Counted from the first letter of the stretch, positions 1 through 7,909 are shown. The stretch: DNA of 31,194 bases from Pseudomonadota bacterium (GCA_023388835.1 JAEWFK010000081.1:1-31194); one strand, 5' to 3'. Notes: generated from the letters alone by a model not told the origin. Numbers and translations: made by a program.

Positions 1-995
1 CCCTTGCAGGCGATGTAGTCATCGTAGGAAATCGTCTGCGCCCGAATGAAGCCGCGCTCGAAATCGGTGTGGATGACGCCCGCCGCCTTGGGCGCGGTAT
101 CGCCGATCTGGATCGTCCAGGCACGCACTTCTTTCACGCCGGCGGTAAAATAAGTCTGCAGGCCAAGCAGGCTGTAGGCCGCGCGAATCACGCGATTCAG
201 GCCGGGTTCGTCCATGCCCATATCGGCCAGGAAGACGCCCTTGTCTTCATCGTCCAGTTCGGCGATTTCAGCTTCGACTGCGGCGCATACCGCCACCACC
301 GGCGCCTTCTCGGCAGAGGCATACTCACGCACGGCATCGAGGTGCGGGTTGTTGTCGAAGCCATCTTCACGCACGTTGGCCACGTACATGCAGCGCTTGG
401 CCGTGATGAAGCAATACTGTCTGATGAGGGCCTGTTCGTCGTCGCTAAGGTCGAGGGAGCGCACCGCCTTGCCTTCGTTCACGATAGCGACGACTTTCTC
501 CAGCGCCGCCACCAGCTTGATGGCTTCCTTGTCACCGGAACGCGCCGTCTTCTGATGACGCTGCAGGGCTTTTTCAGCCGTGGCCAAGTCAGCCAGGGCA
601 AGCTCTGTATTAATGACCTCGATGTCGGAGATGGGATCCACACGCCCGGATACGTGCACGACGTTCTCGTCTTCGAAGCAACGGACGACATGGACGATGG
701 CATCGGTCTCGCGGATGTTGGCCAGGAACTGGTTGCCCAGACCCTCTCCCTTGGACGCTCCGGCCACCAGACCGGCGATATCCACAAACTCGACCACGGC
801 GGGAAGCACACGTTCGGGTTTGACAATGGCCGCCAAGGACTCAAGACGAGAGTCCGGGACTTCAACCACACCGACATTGGGTTCGATGGTGCAGAAAGGA
901 TAGTTCTCGGCGGCAATGCCCGCCTTGGTCAGAGCGTTGAAAAGTGTCGATTTACCAACGTTGGGCAGGCCAACGATGCCGCATTGCAGAGCCAT
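1..995 (-). CDS. ychF: YchF/Obg-family redox-regulated ATPase, partial (C-terminus beyond window)
   Basis: Translation from the ATG at 995 gives 331 residues running off the left edge; the family is about 363 residues, so roughly the last 30 are missing. The N-terminus carries the P-loop GLPNVGKST (residues 9-17), and VDIAGLVAGASKGEGLGN (71-88) is the G3/switch region. The G4 position reads NVRE (207-210) rather than NKxD. This NxxE form is the known hallmark of YchF and explains why it prefers ATP over GTP. The visible end falls in the C-terminal TGS domain. YchF binds ribosomes and is linked to oxidative-stress responses. An AAGGAT ribosome-binding site lies 11 bases upstream of the ATG. 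The gene follows the CPBP gene in the same direction after a 116-base gap and may have its own promoter. Confidence 0.97.
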   Translation of the reverse strand, partial: MALQCGIVGLPNVGKSTLFNALTKAGIAAENYPFCTIEPNVGVVEVPDSRLESLAAIVKPERVLPAVVEFVDIAGLVAGASKGEGLGNQFLANIRETDAIVHVVRCFEDENVVHVSGRVDPISDIEVINTELALADLATAEKALQRHQKTARSGDKEAIKLVAALEKVVAIVNEGKAVRSLDLSDDEQALIRQYCFITAKRCMYVANVREDGFDNNPHLDAVREYASAEKAPVVAVCAAVEAEIAELDDEDKGVFLADMGMDEPGLNRVIRAAYSLLGLQTYFTAGVKEVRAWTIQIGDTAPKAAGVIHTDFERGFIRAQTISYDDYIACK

Positions 996-1111
996 GTATT
1001 CGTATATCCTTGCTGGGGGTGCCGGTCGCCGTAGCCGGGCGTACGAAACTGCCATAAACGCCGGCGGGCAAAAGCTCCGATTGTACAACTCCGCGCCGGC
1101 GCAAGCCGCCG

Positions 1112-1870
1112 CTACATCACCATGTCAGGGGCGGCTCGCAGCACCAGCCATACCACCAGCAACGGCCCGCCATTGAAGATGGCGTGCAGCAGTACCGACG
1201 CCCCAATGCCGTGCCTGACCCGTAACCAGCCCAGCACCATGCCCGTCACCCACTGGGGCAGCACCAACAGCGGCAACAGCCATAACGGTGTGTGGGCCAG
1301 ATTGAAGTTGTACAGATGCACGGCTGAGAAGGCGAGCGAGGAAAGATGAAACGCCCAGGGAAACTGTTTCAGGTAAGCCCGGCGCCACGCCCAGTGCAAA
1401 GGCCGGCGAGCCATGGTCCAACCCGCTGCGTAAGGGAACCAGCACAACACAAGAAAGCTCCCGAGCAACAGGCCCCCGGGGAGGCCCGGTCCGCTGAAGA
1501 GCGCGGCCACGGCAAGCGGCAGCAGCCACCACAGATGGTTCAGGCGGCGCAACCCCCAGCGAAACACGAGTTCTTCCACTACTGGCGCCCATAGCAGCGC
1601 GGTCAGCCAGGGAATGTTCTGCAGGTTCAGGCGATGCGTCGCGCCTCCCATTCCCGCCGCCATGACGGCAATGGGACCGAGAAACAACAGGTTCAACGCC
1701 CACATGAGCATGGCCCACTGGAGCAGCCGCGCAAGGCGCGGCGATGGCAGCCAATCACGGAGGAAGCCGTCGCCGGCGCGTCGGCCTCCCGGCCGCGGCG
1801 CTACGCTCGGGCGCCGTATGAATGCAAGCAGGTCGCGGACTTCAGCGAAGAAGCCCGATCGCTCAGCCAC
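1112..1870 (-). CDS. CPBP-family intramembrane protein (putative CAAX-type metalloprotease)
   Basis: A 252-residue protein with several hydrophobic segments (about 50-75, 85-98, 112-126, 134-150, 175-188, 196-215, 222-246). The three CPBP/Abi motifs are intact: EExxxR at residues 99-104 (EELVFR), FxxxH at 181-185 (FSAVH), and HxxxN at 229-233 (HAIFN). In this family they form the glutamyl intramembrane protease site related to Rce1. Bacterial members are mostly uncharacterised, so the substrate is unknown. The start at 1870 overlaps the 3' end of pth by 8 bases, implying translational coupling. Co-transcription with pth and rplY is likely from spacing but gives no clear functional clue. Confidence 0.85.
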   Translation of the reverse strand: MAERSGFFAEVRDLLAFIRRPSVAPRPGGRRAGDGFLRDWLPSPRLARLLQWAMLMWALNLLFLGPIAVMAAGMGGATHRLNLQNIPWLTALLWAPVVEELVFRWGLRRLNHLWWLLPLAVAALFSGPGLPGGLLLGSFLVLCWFPYAAGWTMARRPLHWAWRRAYLKQFPWAFHLSSLAFSAVHLYNFNLAHTPLWLLPLLVLPQWVTGMVLGWLRVRHGIGASVLLHAIFNGGPLLVVWLVLRAAPDMVM

Positions 1871-2465
1871 GATTTCCCTCGTGCAGGCGACTCATTGCCT
1901 GCTGAAAATCGCCCTGAAGCAGCAGCGGTAACGCCTGGCGGCAGCGCAAAATGCTGTCTTCTATACCCGGCATGTCTTCCCGTCTGGGCGGGTGCAGCAC
2001 GAAGGCCGCGACCTGCTGCGCCAAACCAAAACTACGGGGGTGCCCGATGCCGACACGCAGGCGCCAGAAGGCCGGACTCGAAAAGGCCGATTGTATATCG
2101 CGGAGACCATTGTGCCCCGCGTGACCGCCGCCCTGCTTGAGCTTGACCTGGCCAGGCAGAAGATCGAGCTCATCATGCAGGACAAGCACTTGCTCGGGCG
2201 CCATTTTGAAGAAACGCATCAGGGCGCCCGCAGCCTGACCGGAGCGGTTCATGAAGGTGACGGGCTTGGCGATGATGACCGCTTCGCCCTGATATCGTGC
2301 CTTGGCCACCCATGCGAAGAAGTTCTTTTCCAGCGTGAATGAAGCGCCGAGATCGTCGGCGATGTGATCGGCGAGCCAAAAGCCCGCATTGTGCCGCGTG
2401 GCTTCGTACTCCGGCCCAGGATTGCCCAGGCCGATGATGAGACGGATGGGTGCTGCTGCGCTCAT
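1863..2465 (-). CDS. pth: Peptidyl-tRNA hydrolase
   Basis: A 200-residue protein (E. coli 194) that releases peptides from peptidyl-tRNA dropped by the ribosome, recycling tRNA in the cytoplasm. All expected catalytic and binding residues are present, each shifted by +5 relative to E. coli: Asn15 in GLGNPG, catalytic His25 in TRHNAGFW, Asn73 in TFMNRSG, Asp98 in LHDELDL and Asn119 in GGHAGHNGLRD. The ATG at 2465 matches family N-termini. It lies downstream of rplY, a pairing common in proteobacteria, but a terminator-like hairpin sits between them and may lower read-through. Confidence 0.98.
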   Translation of the reverse strand: MSAAAPIRLIIGLGNPGPEYEATRHNAGFWLADHIADDLGASFTLEKNFFAWVAKARYQGEAVIIAKPVTFMNRSGQAAGALMRFFKMAPEQVLVLHDELDLLPGQVKLKQGGGHAGHNGLRDIQSAFSSPAFWRLRVGIGHPRSFGLAQQVAAFVLHPPRREDMPGIEDSILRCRQALPLLLQGDFQQAMSRLHEGNRG

Positions 2466-2506
2466 GGGTCTCCCAGGGTTACGCCGCTTTATGGGCGCTC
2501 ATGTAG

Positions 2507-2537
2507 AAAACCCCTGCGGGCTCTCGCCCTGCAGGGG
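2507..2537 (-). terminator. Terminator-like hairpin between rplY and pth
   Basis: On the minus strand CCCCTGC (2531-2537) pairs with GCAGGGG (2511-2517). Inner GCCC/GGGC pairs continue the stem beyond a one-base bulge, and TTTTC follows (2507-2510). This is the shape of a short-tailed intrinsic terminator just after rplY. A second small hairpin, CCGGC/GCCGG around an A-rich loop, lies at 2549-2564. The tail has only four T, so termination may be partial and pth could still receive read-through. Confidence 0.6.
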
Positions 2538-2588
2538 TAGCAGGAAGACCGGCAAAAATGCCGGCCGCTCCACCAGGACAGTCCGATA

Positions 2589-3191
2589 TTACTCGGATGC
2601 GCCCTCTTCTTCGTCGCCGGCAGCAGCGCCCCCCTTGACTTGGGCATTTGCGACAACGACATTGACGTCGGCGTGCTGAACCAGGGTCACGCCCTTGGGC
2701 AGCTTCAGGTCGGAAGCGTGCAGGATCGCGCCGCCGATCATTTCGCTCAGGTCGACTTCGATGGCCTGGGGCAGGTTCGCCGGCAGGCAGGCGATTTCGA
2801 CTTCAGTGACAGGGTGCGTGATCACCGCAGCCGACAGCTTGACGGCGGGCGAAATATCACCATTGATGAAGTGCAGCGGCACCTTGGTCGTCAGGCGTTG
2901 CGATTCGTCGACGCGCTGGAAATCGATGTGCAGCACTTGCTGCTTGTACGGGTGCCATTGAACGGCACGCAGCAGCACTGCCTCGCCCGACTTGCCTTCC
3001 AACTGCATGTCCAGAATGGAAGCATGGAACTCTTCCTTGCGGACAGCGTGGTAGATCTCGTTATGGTCGAGTTCGATGTTCAGCGGTTCGGCGGTGCCGC
3101 CGTAGACGATGGCGGGAACACGGCCCGCGCGACGCAGGCGGCGGCTCGCACTCGTACCCTTGTTGTCGCGCAAAGTGGCGTTGAATTTCAT
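2589..3191 (-). CDS. rplY: 50S ribosomal protein L25 (general stress protein Ctc type)
   Basis: A 200-residue protein of the long L25/Ctc/TL5 form, which binds 5S rRNA. The N-terminal half (about 1-90) has the L25 core: KGTSASRRLRRAGRVPAIVYG at 11-31 and HIDFQRVD at 88-95. The C-terminal half (about 95-185) is the TL5-type beta domain (LPANLPQAIEVDL near 136-148). A short acidic tail ends the protein. The reading frame stays open further upstream, but the ATG at 3191 is where conserved L25 sequence begins. It follows prs, as in many proteobacteria, across a 107-base spacer with three hairpins. Confidence 0.97.
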   Translation of the reverse strand: MKFNATLRDNKGTSASRRLRRAGRVPAIVYGGTAEPLNIELDHNEIYHAVRKEEFHASILDMQLEGKSGEAVLLRAVQWHPYKQQVLHIDFQRVDESQRLTTKVPLHFINGDISPAVKLSAAVITHPVTEVEIACLPANLPQAIEVDLSEMIGGAILHASDLKLPKGVTLVQHADVNVVVANAQVKGGAAAGDEEEGASE

Positions 3192-3211
3192 GAAATACTC
3201 CAGAGAATGGA

Positions 3212-3275
3212 AATGGGCGAAGCCCATGGTTGAATGCAGCCGAGGCTGCACCCCGCAGGCTGCCGCGACCAGCGG
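3212..3275 (-). other. Tandem hairpins in the prs-rplY spacer (candidate rplY leader)
   Basis: Three inverted repeats lie side by side in the leader of rplY. ATGGGC/GCCCAT (3213-3227) has a 3-base loop. TGCAGCC/GGCTGCA (3235-3250) has a 2-base loop. An imperfect GCAGG..CCGC/GCGG..CCTGC element lies at about 3256-3281. None has a T tail, so they look less like terminators than like a structured leader or processing sites. Function is not known. Confidence 0.45.
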
Positions 3276-3298
3276 CCTGCAAGTTGAAACAGGTGTGA

Positions 3299-4249
3299 TC
3301 AGTCGGCGAACAGCGAGCTGACAGATTCCGCGTTCGAGATGCGCAGTATGGTTTCGCCCAGCAGGGAAGCGCAGGACAGCTGCCGGATCTTCGGGCAGTC
3401 GCGGGCGTCTTCCGCCAGCGGGATGGTGTCGGTCACCACCAGCTCGTCGAGTGCGGATTCCGCAATGCGCTGCACGGCGCCGCCGGACAGCACAGGGTGG
3501 GTACAGTAGGCGTAGACGCTGCCGGCGCCGCGCTCCTTGAGCGCCGAGGCGGCCTTGCACAGCGTGCCGGCGGTATCGACCATGTCATCCATGATGATGC
3601 AGTTGCGACCATCGACTTCGCCGATGATGTTCATGACTTCGGAGACATTGGCGCGCGGGCGGCGCTTGTCGATGATGGCCAGATCGGCTTCCAGCTGCTT
3701 GGCCAGCGCCCGGGCGCGCACCACGCCGCCGATATCGGGCGACACGACGACCAGATCCTGATAGTTGCGGCGCCAGATGTCGCCCAGCAGAATGGGACCG
3801 GCGTAGATATTGTCTACGGGGATATCGAAAAAGCCCTGAATCTGGTCGGCATGCAGATCCATGGTCATGACGCGTTCCACGCCCACGACCTGCAGCATAT
3901 TGGCCACCACCTTGGCCGAAATCGCCACGCGAGCCGAACGAGGCCGGCGGTCTTGCCTGGCATAGCCGAAATAGGGAATCGCGGCCGTGATGCGGCCGGC
4001 GGAGGCCCGGCGCAGTGCATCGACCATGACCATGATTTCCATGAGATTGTCATTGGTGGGCGCGCACGTGGGCTGCAGCACGAAGACGTCCTTTCCGCGG
4101 ACATTTTCATTGATTTCCACCATGACTTCTCCGTCGGAGAATCGGCCGACGGACATCTTGCCCAGGGACATGTCGAGGTGATTGGCTACGTCCACGGCCA
4201 GCCGGGTGTTGGCTGTGCCGGTAAAGATCATGAACTTGTCTTGTGCCAT
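3299..4249 (-). CDS. prs: Ribose-phosphate pyrophosphokinase (PRPP synthase)
   Basis: A 316-residue class I PRPP synthase (E. coli 315) that makes 5-phosphoribosyl-1-pyrophosphate from ribose-5-phosphate and ATP for nucleotide, histidine, tryptophan and NAD synthesis. Visible motifs are GRFSDGE (35-41), PTNDNLMEI (64-72), YFGYARQDR (93-101), the metal/ATP loop DLHADQIQGFF (131-141) and the PRPP loop DDMVDTAGT (221-229). The frame remains open upstream into the tRNA, but the conserved protein starts at the ATG at 4249 (MAQDKFMIFTG). The lolB-ispE-prs order is conserved in many proteobacteria. Here a tRNA-Gln and a structured spacer lie between ispE and prs. Confidence 0.98.
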   Translation of the reverse strand: MAQDKFMIFTGTANTRLAVDVANHLDMSLGKMSVGRFSDGEVMVEINENVRGKDVFVLQPTCAPTNDNLMEIMVMVDALRRASAGRITAAIPYFGYARQDRRPRSARVAISAKVVANMLQVVGVERVMTMDLHADQIQGFFDIPVDNIYAGPILLGDIWRRNYQDLVVVSPDIGGVVRARALAKQLEADLAIIDKRRPRANVSEVMNIIGEVDGRNCIIMDDMVDTAGTLCKAASALKERGAGSVYAYCTHPVLSGGAVQRIAESALDELVVTDTIPLAEDARDCPKIRQLSCASLLGETILRISNAESVSSLFAD

Positions 4250-4284
4250 GATGGAAGCTGCGTTTTGCTTTGGCTCAAACGACA

Positions 4285-4326
4285 AAGCTGTTGACCCGCT
4301 CCCCATTGGGGCAGACTCAACAGCTT
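4285..4326 (-). other. Nested inverted repeat in the prs 5' leader
   Basis: A perfect 10-base stem (AAGCTGTTGA, 4285-4294, with TCAACAGCTT, 4317-4326) encloses a second perfect hairpin CCCC-ATT-GGGG (4301-4311). It lies between the mature tRNA-Gln end and the prs start, inside the likely ispE-tRNA-prs transcript. There is no T tract, so it is probably an RNA fold (processing, stability or regulation) rather than a terminator. Function is inferred only. Confidence 0.55.
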
Positions 4327-4359
4327 GTGCGCTTCGACAGCCTGTGGGCTGAAAAAAAG

Positions 4360-4436
4360 TGGCTGGGGAAGAAGGATTCGAACCTTCGCATGCCGGAATC
4401 AAAATCCGGTGCCTTAACCAACTTGGCTATTCCCCA
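4360..4436 (-). tRNA. tRNA-Gln (anticodon TTG)
   Basis: A 77-base cloverleaf on the minus strand. The acceptor stem is TGGGGAA with TTCCCCA. The anticodon stem CCGGA/TCCGG encloses loop TTTTGAT, giving anticodon TTG for glutamine codon CAA. The T arm is AAGGTTCGAATCCTT, and the 3' CCA is encoded. The TGGGG start and pairing pattern match bacterial tRNA-Gln. It begins 9 bases after the ispE stop, so the mature tRNA is probably cut from the ispE-prs transcript. A run of seven T follows two bases after the CCA. Confidence 0.97.
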
Positions 4437-4445
4437 ATATTCTGG

Positions 4446-5435
4446 CTACCAGTGCCGTAGCGGATGTTCTAGCAAACCTGGGCAAACCCACGAATCCTGA
4501 ACAACCGCTCCGATGCCTTCACGCCTTGCGTGTCGGCTACCCAGCATTTTACTGGAAATTCTTCGCTGTGCTTCGGTCCCCTGCTCTTGCGTATTGTACT
4601 CAACAAAAAAGCAGTTTCCCGAACCCGTCATTCTTGCATGAAACCCTTGCTTACGCAAGGTGTCCGCCATTTCGCGAACATTGTAGTGCCTTGCGAGAAC
4701 TACGGGCTCCAGATCATTGCGCCCGAAAAGCTCATTACCGGTTAGTTCCTTCCCGGCCAGTGCTGGGCGAGATAGTTCTTCACCAGGCACTTGCTGTTGT
4801 TGCGCCCTGATCGCTTGATTCCTGGCGTCTTGCCAAGAAGCGAAGACCGAAATTATTACGGGTTTCGTATTTCGTGTCAAGTCAGGGTCGCCAAAGACCT
4901 CTGCCGTCGACACGCCGCCCGCCGGGCGCAGAACGAGATAGCTGCGTTCCGGCAGCGCCACTTCGGTCAGAACGTCTCCGATACCTTCGGCAAAAGCCGG
5001 ACGCCCGAACACAAAAATGGGCACGTCGGCTCCCAACGGCCGCGCCAGCTGCATGAGTGCGGCCCGGTCCAGGCCGGTTTTCCAAAGACGATTCAAAGCG
5101 ATCAGCGTCGTGGCGGCGTCGCTGGAGCCGCCGCCCAGGCCGGCACCGGAAGGGATGCGTTTGACGTAGCGGATCTGCGCGCCCAGCGGCGTTCCCGTGG
5201 CCGCTTGCAATGTTCGCGCCGCCCGGACGACCAGATCGTGTTGGGGCGCAAGCCCCGGGACGCCATCGCCCTCGCGATGGATAACGCCATCATGACGCAG
5301 ATCGAAATCCAGACGGTCGCACAAGTCGATGAAGCGAAACACTGTCTGCAACTCGTGATAGCCGTCGGCACGGCGGCCGGTGACATGCAGGAACAGATTC
5401 AACTTGGCGGGCGCCGGAACATCGTACAAAGCCAT
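4446..5435 (-). CDS. ispE: 4-diphosphocytidyl-2-C-methyl-D-erythritol kinase
   Basis: IspE is the GHMP-family kinase that phosphorylates CDP-methylerythritol in the non-mevalonate isoprenoid pathway. The catalytic pair is visible as Lys11 (APAKLNLFLHV) and Asp137 (GADVP). The ATP loop PSGAGLGGGSSDAATT lies at 95-110, and the C-terminal GHMP motif RMTGSGNCFFVEY at 268-280. At 329 residues it is longer than the usual 280-290. Extra sequence of about 35 residues, Gln- and Glu-rich (about 200-236), sits just before the conserved GRNDLEPVV, and the C-terminus extends beyond about 300. It starts 8 bases after the lolB stop and ends 9 bases before the tRNA. Confidence 0.96.
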   Translation of the reverse strand: MALYDVPAPAKLNLFLHVTGRRADGYHELQTVFRFIDLCDRLDFDLRHDGVIHREGDGVPGLAPQHDLVVRAARTLQAATGTPLGAQIRYVKRIPSGAGLGGGSSDAATTLIALNRLWKTGLDRAALMQLARPLGADVPIFVFGRPAFAEGIGDVLTEVALPERSYLVLRPAGGVSTAEVFGDPDLTRNTKPVIISVFASWQDARNQAIRAQQQQVPGEELSRPALAGKELTGNELFGRNDLEPVVLARHYNVREMADTLRKQGFHARMTGSGNCFFVEYNTQEQGTEAQRRISSKMLGSRHARREGIGAVVQDSWVCPGLLEHPLRHW

Positions 5436-5443
5436 GCCGTGTC

Positions 5444-6082
5444 TTACGGGCCAGAAGTGTCGGCAGCCAGACGGACGGATATGCGGCGTGGGCCGTCACG
5501 CCTGTCCAGCCGCAGCAGCCCCGGCCCGCGGGCATCGTAACGAGAGAATCTCAGTTGCCAGCCACCCTGCTCAAAGGAAAGCGGCCGTCCCTGTTCGTCT
5601 CGCTCCATGGCTTGTGTCCCGCCCGACCCCGGTCGCCCCTGCAACCAGTCACGCAGATTCGACACAGGCAAGGCGACACCCACCACTTTGGCGAGCAAGG
5701 CGTCAGCGCCGGACGCCCGCTCGGTGGTCCCGTCGGCCTGTTCAAGCAAGGCGCCCGAGGCATCGACCGTCACCCGCGCAAGCGTGCTACCTAAGGGATT
5801 GACGAGATCGATCAGGAGGCGCTGCCCCGTGTCGCGCCAGGCGAAGCCGCCCTGGACGGCCTCTGGAGCGAGGCCCGCTTCGGATATGTTCACGGCAAAG
5901 CGGCCGGTACGCTCGAAGGCGGCGCCTTCTCCGGCAATGCGGGCTGGCCCGGCGCACCCGGCCAAGGCGGCGGAAACAAGAGTAGAGACAATAAGCGCCG
6001 CCGCGCGGCGGCGCGACAGCCAATGCGGTGCGTGAAGGCCTGGCGTCCTGCGCATCGTGGAAAAACGCATGAGGAGCCTCAT
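5444..6082 (-). CDS. lolB: Outer-membrane lipoprotein LolB
   Basis: LolB is the outer-membrane lipoprotein that receives lipoproteins from LolA and inserts them. The 212-residue precursor has an Arg-rich N-region, a hydrophobic segment (28-40) and a lipobox LAGC with the lipidated Cys at 43. The mature part shows LolB features such as GRFAVNI (60-66), a GGFAWRDTG segment and LPVSNLRDWLQGRP (138-151). The N-region is long; ATG codons at residues 5 and 10 are alternative starts. The start overlaps the stop of the upstream TPR gene (ATGA), so the two are translationally coupled. It is followed closely by ispE, the standard order. Confidence 0.93.
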   Translation of the reverse strand: MRLLMRFSTMRRTPGLHAPHWLSRRRAAALIVSTLVSAALAGCAGPARIAGEGAAFERTGRFAVNISEAGLAPEAVQGGFAWRDTGQRLLIDLVNPLGSTLARVTVDASGALLEQADGTTERASGADALLAKVVGVALPVSNLRDWLQGRPGSGGTQAMERDEQGRPLSFEQGGWQLRFSRYDARGPGLLRLDRRDGPRRISVRLAADTSGP

Positions 6083-7875
6083 TTCAAACGAACACCGAAG
6101 CGCTTGAGCGTCTTCTGCAGCACTTCGTTGTCAGAGTCGTGCGCCAGGCCCTCTTTCCAGATATTGCGTGCCTCGGCTTTGCGCTGCATTGCCCAGAGCA
6201 CCTCGCCCAGATGCGCGGCCACTTCCGCAGAAGGCAGCTGATGCCATGAACGGCGGAGGTATTCCAGTGCGCCGACGTAATCGCCTGTGCGATACAGGTA
6301 CCAACCCACGCTATCCAGAATGTAGGGATTGTCGGGCTCGAGTTCGAGTGCCCGTTCGAGCAGTTCTTCGGCTTCGTCGAGATGGACGTTGCGGTCAGCG
6401 AAGGTATAGCCCAGCGAGTTGTAGGCATTGGCGTTGTCGGGCGCGAGTTCGATGATCTGGCGCATCAGCCGCTCGAAGTCCTCGTAGCGGCCCTGGCGCT
6501 CATACAGCATGGCCAGATCGTACTTGAGCTCTGCCGTATCCGGCATGTCGGCGTCGGCCGTTTCGAGGATGCCGATGGCTTCGTCGCTGCGGCCGGCATC
6601 GCGCAAAATGGATGCCGTGGTGAGTGCGAGTACCGTACGCTCGTTGTCGTCCTGCGGGGAGAGCTCCTGCAGCGTCTGTCGCGCCGCCTCGAGGTCACCC
6701 CTGCGCGACACGAGCACCGCCTTGTGTATTTGCGCCTGGAATCGCACCGACGGCTCAGTGATGAGATCGAGCTGGCGCACGGCCTCGTCGTGATCGCCTT
6801 CTTTTTCGGCCACCTGGACCAACAGTAGCCGCGCATCGGAGACATCGCCGCCCGCTGTGGTCGCCTTGTCGGGCAGCGCGTCGCCGCGCTGCTCTTGAAC
6901 GCTGATGTATTCGTCCAGCAAGGCCTTGGCGCGTTCGTACCGCGCTGCCCGGACGTTGACTTCCGCTTCGGTGTAGAGCAGATCGAAGTCTTCCGGCGCC
7001 CGCTCGCGCATGGCCGCTACCTGAGCCAGAGCCGCATCGAATTCGTGGCGGCCCACGAGGCGGTTCACCAGCAAGAGGCGCAAGCGACGCATGTCGGGAT
7101 GGCGCTCGACGTAGGCTTCGGTTTCGCGGATGGCGGCCCTTGAATCGACGCGCAAGCCGTACTCGAGCACGCGCTGCGCAGCCATTTCGGAATTAGGCGC
7201 AAGTTCAAGCGCCGTACGCGCGGCTTCGAGGGCTTCGACGGCATCTTCGGCCTGCCAGGCCGCATCGGCCAGAGCGAGCTGAGCAAGCGGAATCGTGCGA
7301 ACGGATTCAGGCAAGGCCTGCTGCAGCACTTGATAGGCCACTTGCTTGTCGCTCATTTTGGCGACAATGGAAGCGGCCTGCGCAATGGCCTGCTCCTTGT
7401 TGCTTGCCCGTTCGACACGCGTGCGCAGATTGCTTGCAAGGCCCGCAGTCTGGCCATTGGAAGCCGCAAGCGCCAGCGAGGACGCAACAGCATCGGGATC
7501 ATTGGGAGACACCAGCACCCATTGGCGGGCGGCACGCAGCGCCGCGGACAAATCATGCCCGGCCATTGCGAACTGGAAGGCACGCTTCGCAAGTCGCGGA
7601 TCGGAAGTCTCGCGGGCCAGGCCGTACATGATCTCGGCAGCCGTACTGAATGTCGAGCGCTGGGCCGAGAGTTCCGCCACCAGAATGCGATAAAGGATGT
7701 CGGAGGTCAGCCGGACGGCAGGCAGTTCGCCCGGCCGCAACAGGATCTGCTCGGCAGGGTCGATCTCAGGAGGCGCGCCCAGCAGCAGCTGCGCGTTCGC
7801 CTGGGCCCAGGCCGGCACCGGATGAGCCAACGCAGCCAGAGACACTGCCATCAGAACGCCAAAAATTCGTTTCAT
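6079..7875 (-). CDS. Secreted tetratricopeptide-repeat protein
   Basis: A 598-residue protein with a Sec signal peptide (MKRIFGVLMAVSLAALA, likely cleaved after AWA near residue 25), followed almost wholly by alpha-helical TPR repeats. Clear units are DAVEALEAARTALELAPNS, YERAKALLDEY, YEDFERLMRQIIELAPDN and LDEAEELLERALELEPDNP. The ATG at 7875 is chosen because it begins the signal peptide; an upstream in-frame start would add 16 uncharged residues. It is periplasmic or outer-membrane attached, with no catalytic motif. Coupling to lolB suggests an envelope role such as a scaffold, but this is inference. It is divergent from mutM. Confidence 0.9.
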   Translation of the reverse strand: MKRIFGVLMAVSLAALAHPVPAWAQANAQLLLGAPPEIDPAEQILLRPGELPAVRLTSDILYRILVAELSAQRSTFSTAAEIMYGLARETSDPRLAKRAFQFAMAGHDLSAALRAARQWVLVSPNDPDAVASSLALAASNGQTAGLASNLRTRVERASNKEQAIAQAASIVAKMSDKQVAYQVLQQALPESVRTIPLAQLALADAAWQAEDAVEALEAARTALELAPNSEMAAQRVLEYGLRVDSRAAIRETEAYVERHPDMRRLRLLLVNRLVGRHEFDAALAQVAAMRERAPEDFDLLYTEAEVNVRAARYERAKALLDEYISVQEQRGDALPDKATTAGGDVSDARLLLVQVAEKEGDHDEAVRQLDLITEPSVRFQAQIHKAVLVSRRGDLEAARQTLQELSPQDDNERTVLALTTASILRDAGRSDEAIGILETADADMPDTAELKYDLAMLYERQGRYEDFERLMRQIIELAPDNANAYNSLGYTFADRNVHLDEAEELLERALELEPDNPYILDSVGWYLYRTGDYVGALEYLRRSWHQLPSAEVAAHLGEVLWAMQRKAEARNIWKEGLAHDSDNEVLQKTLKRFGVRLK

Positions 7876-7893
7876 CGAGTACACCCCAGGCCG

Positions 7894-7909
7894 TTGTGCC
7901 CGGGCACAA
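7894..7909. promoter_or_regulatory. Perfect 16-bp palindrome between divergent TPR gene and mutM
   Basis: TTGTGCCC followed directly by GGGCACAA forms a perfect dyad in the 86-base region separating the minus-strand TPR gene (start 7875) from mutM (start 7962). The position suits an operator acting on one or both promoters. I recognise no specific regulator, and chance in GC-rich DNA is not excluded. Confidence 0.35.

Noticed and set aside
69..1034. 321-codon plus-strand reading frame
   Set aside because: It lies opposite ychF, whose minus-strand translation has all YchF motifs. The His/Gly/Asp-rich product is a typical antisense shadow of a GC-rich gene.
4250..4402. N-terminal extension of prs by 51 codons
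   Set aside because: The extra codons are translated tRNA-Gln and spacer sequence. The family start MAQDKFMIFTG begins at 4249.
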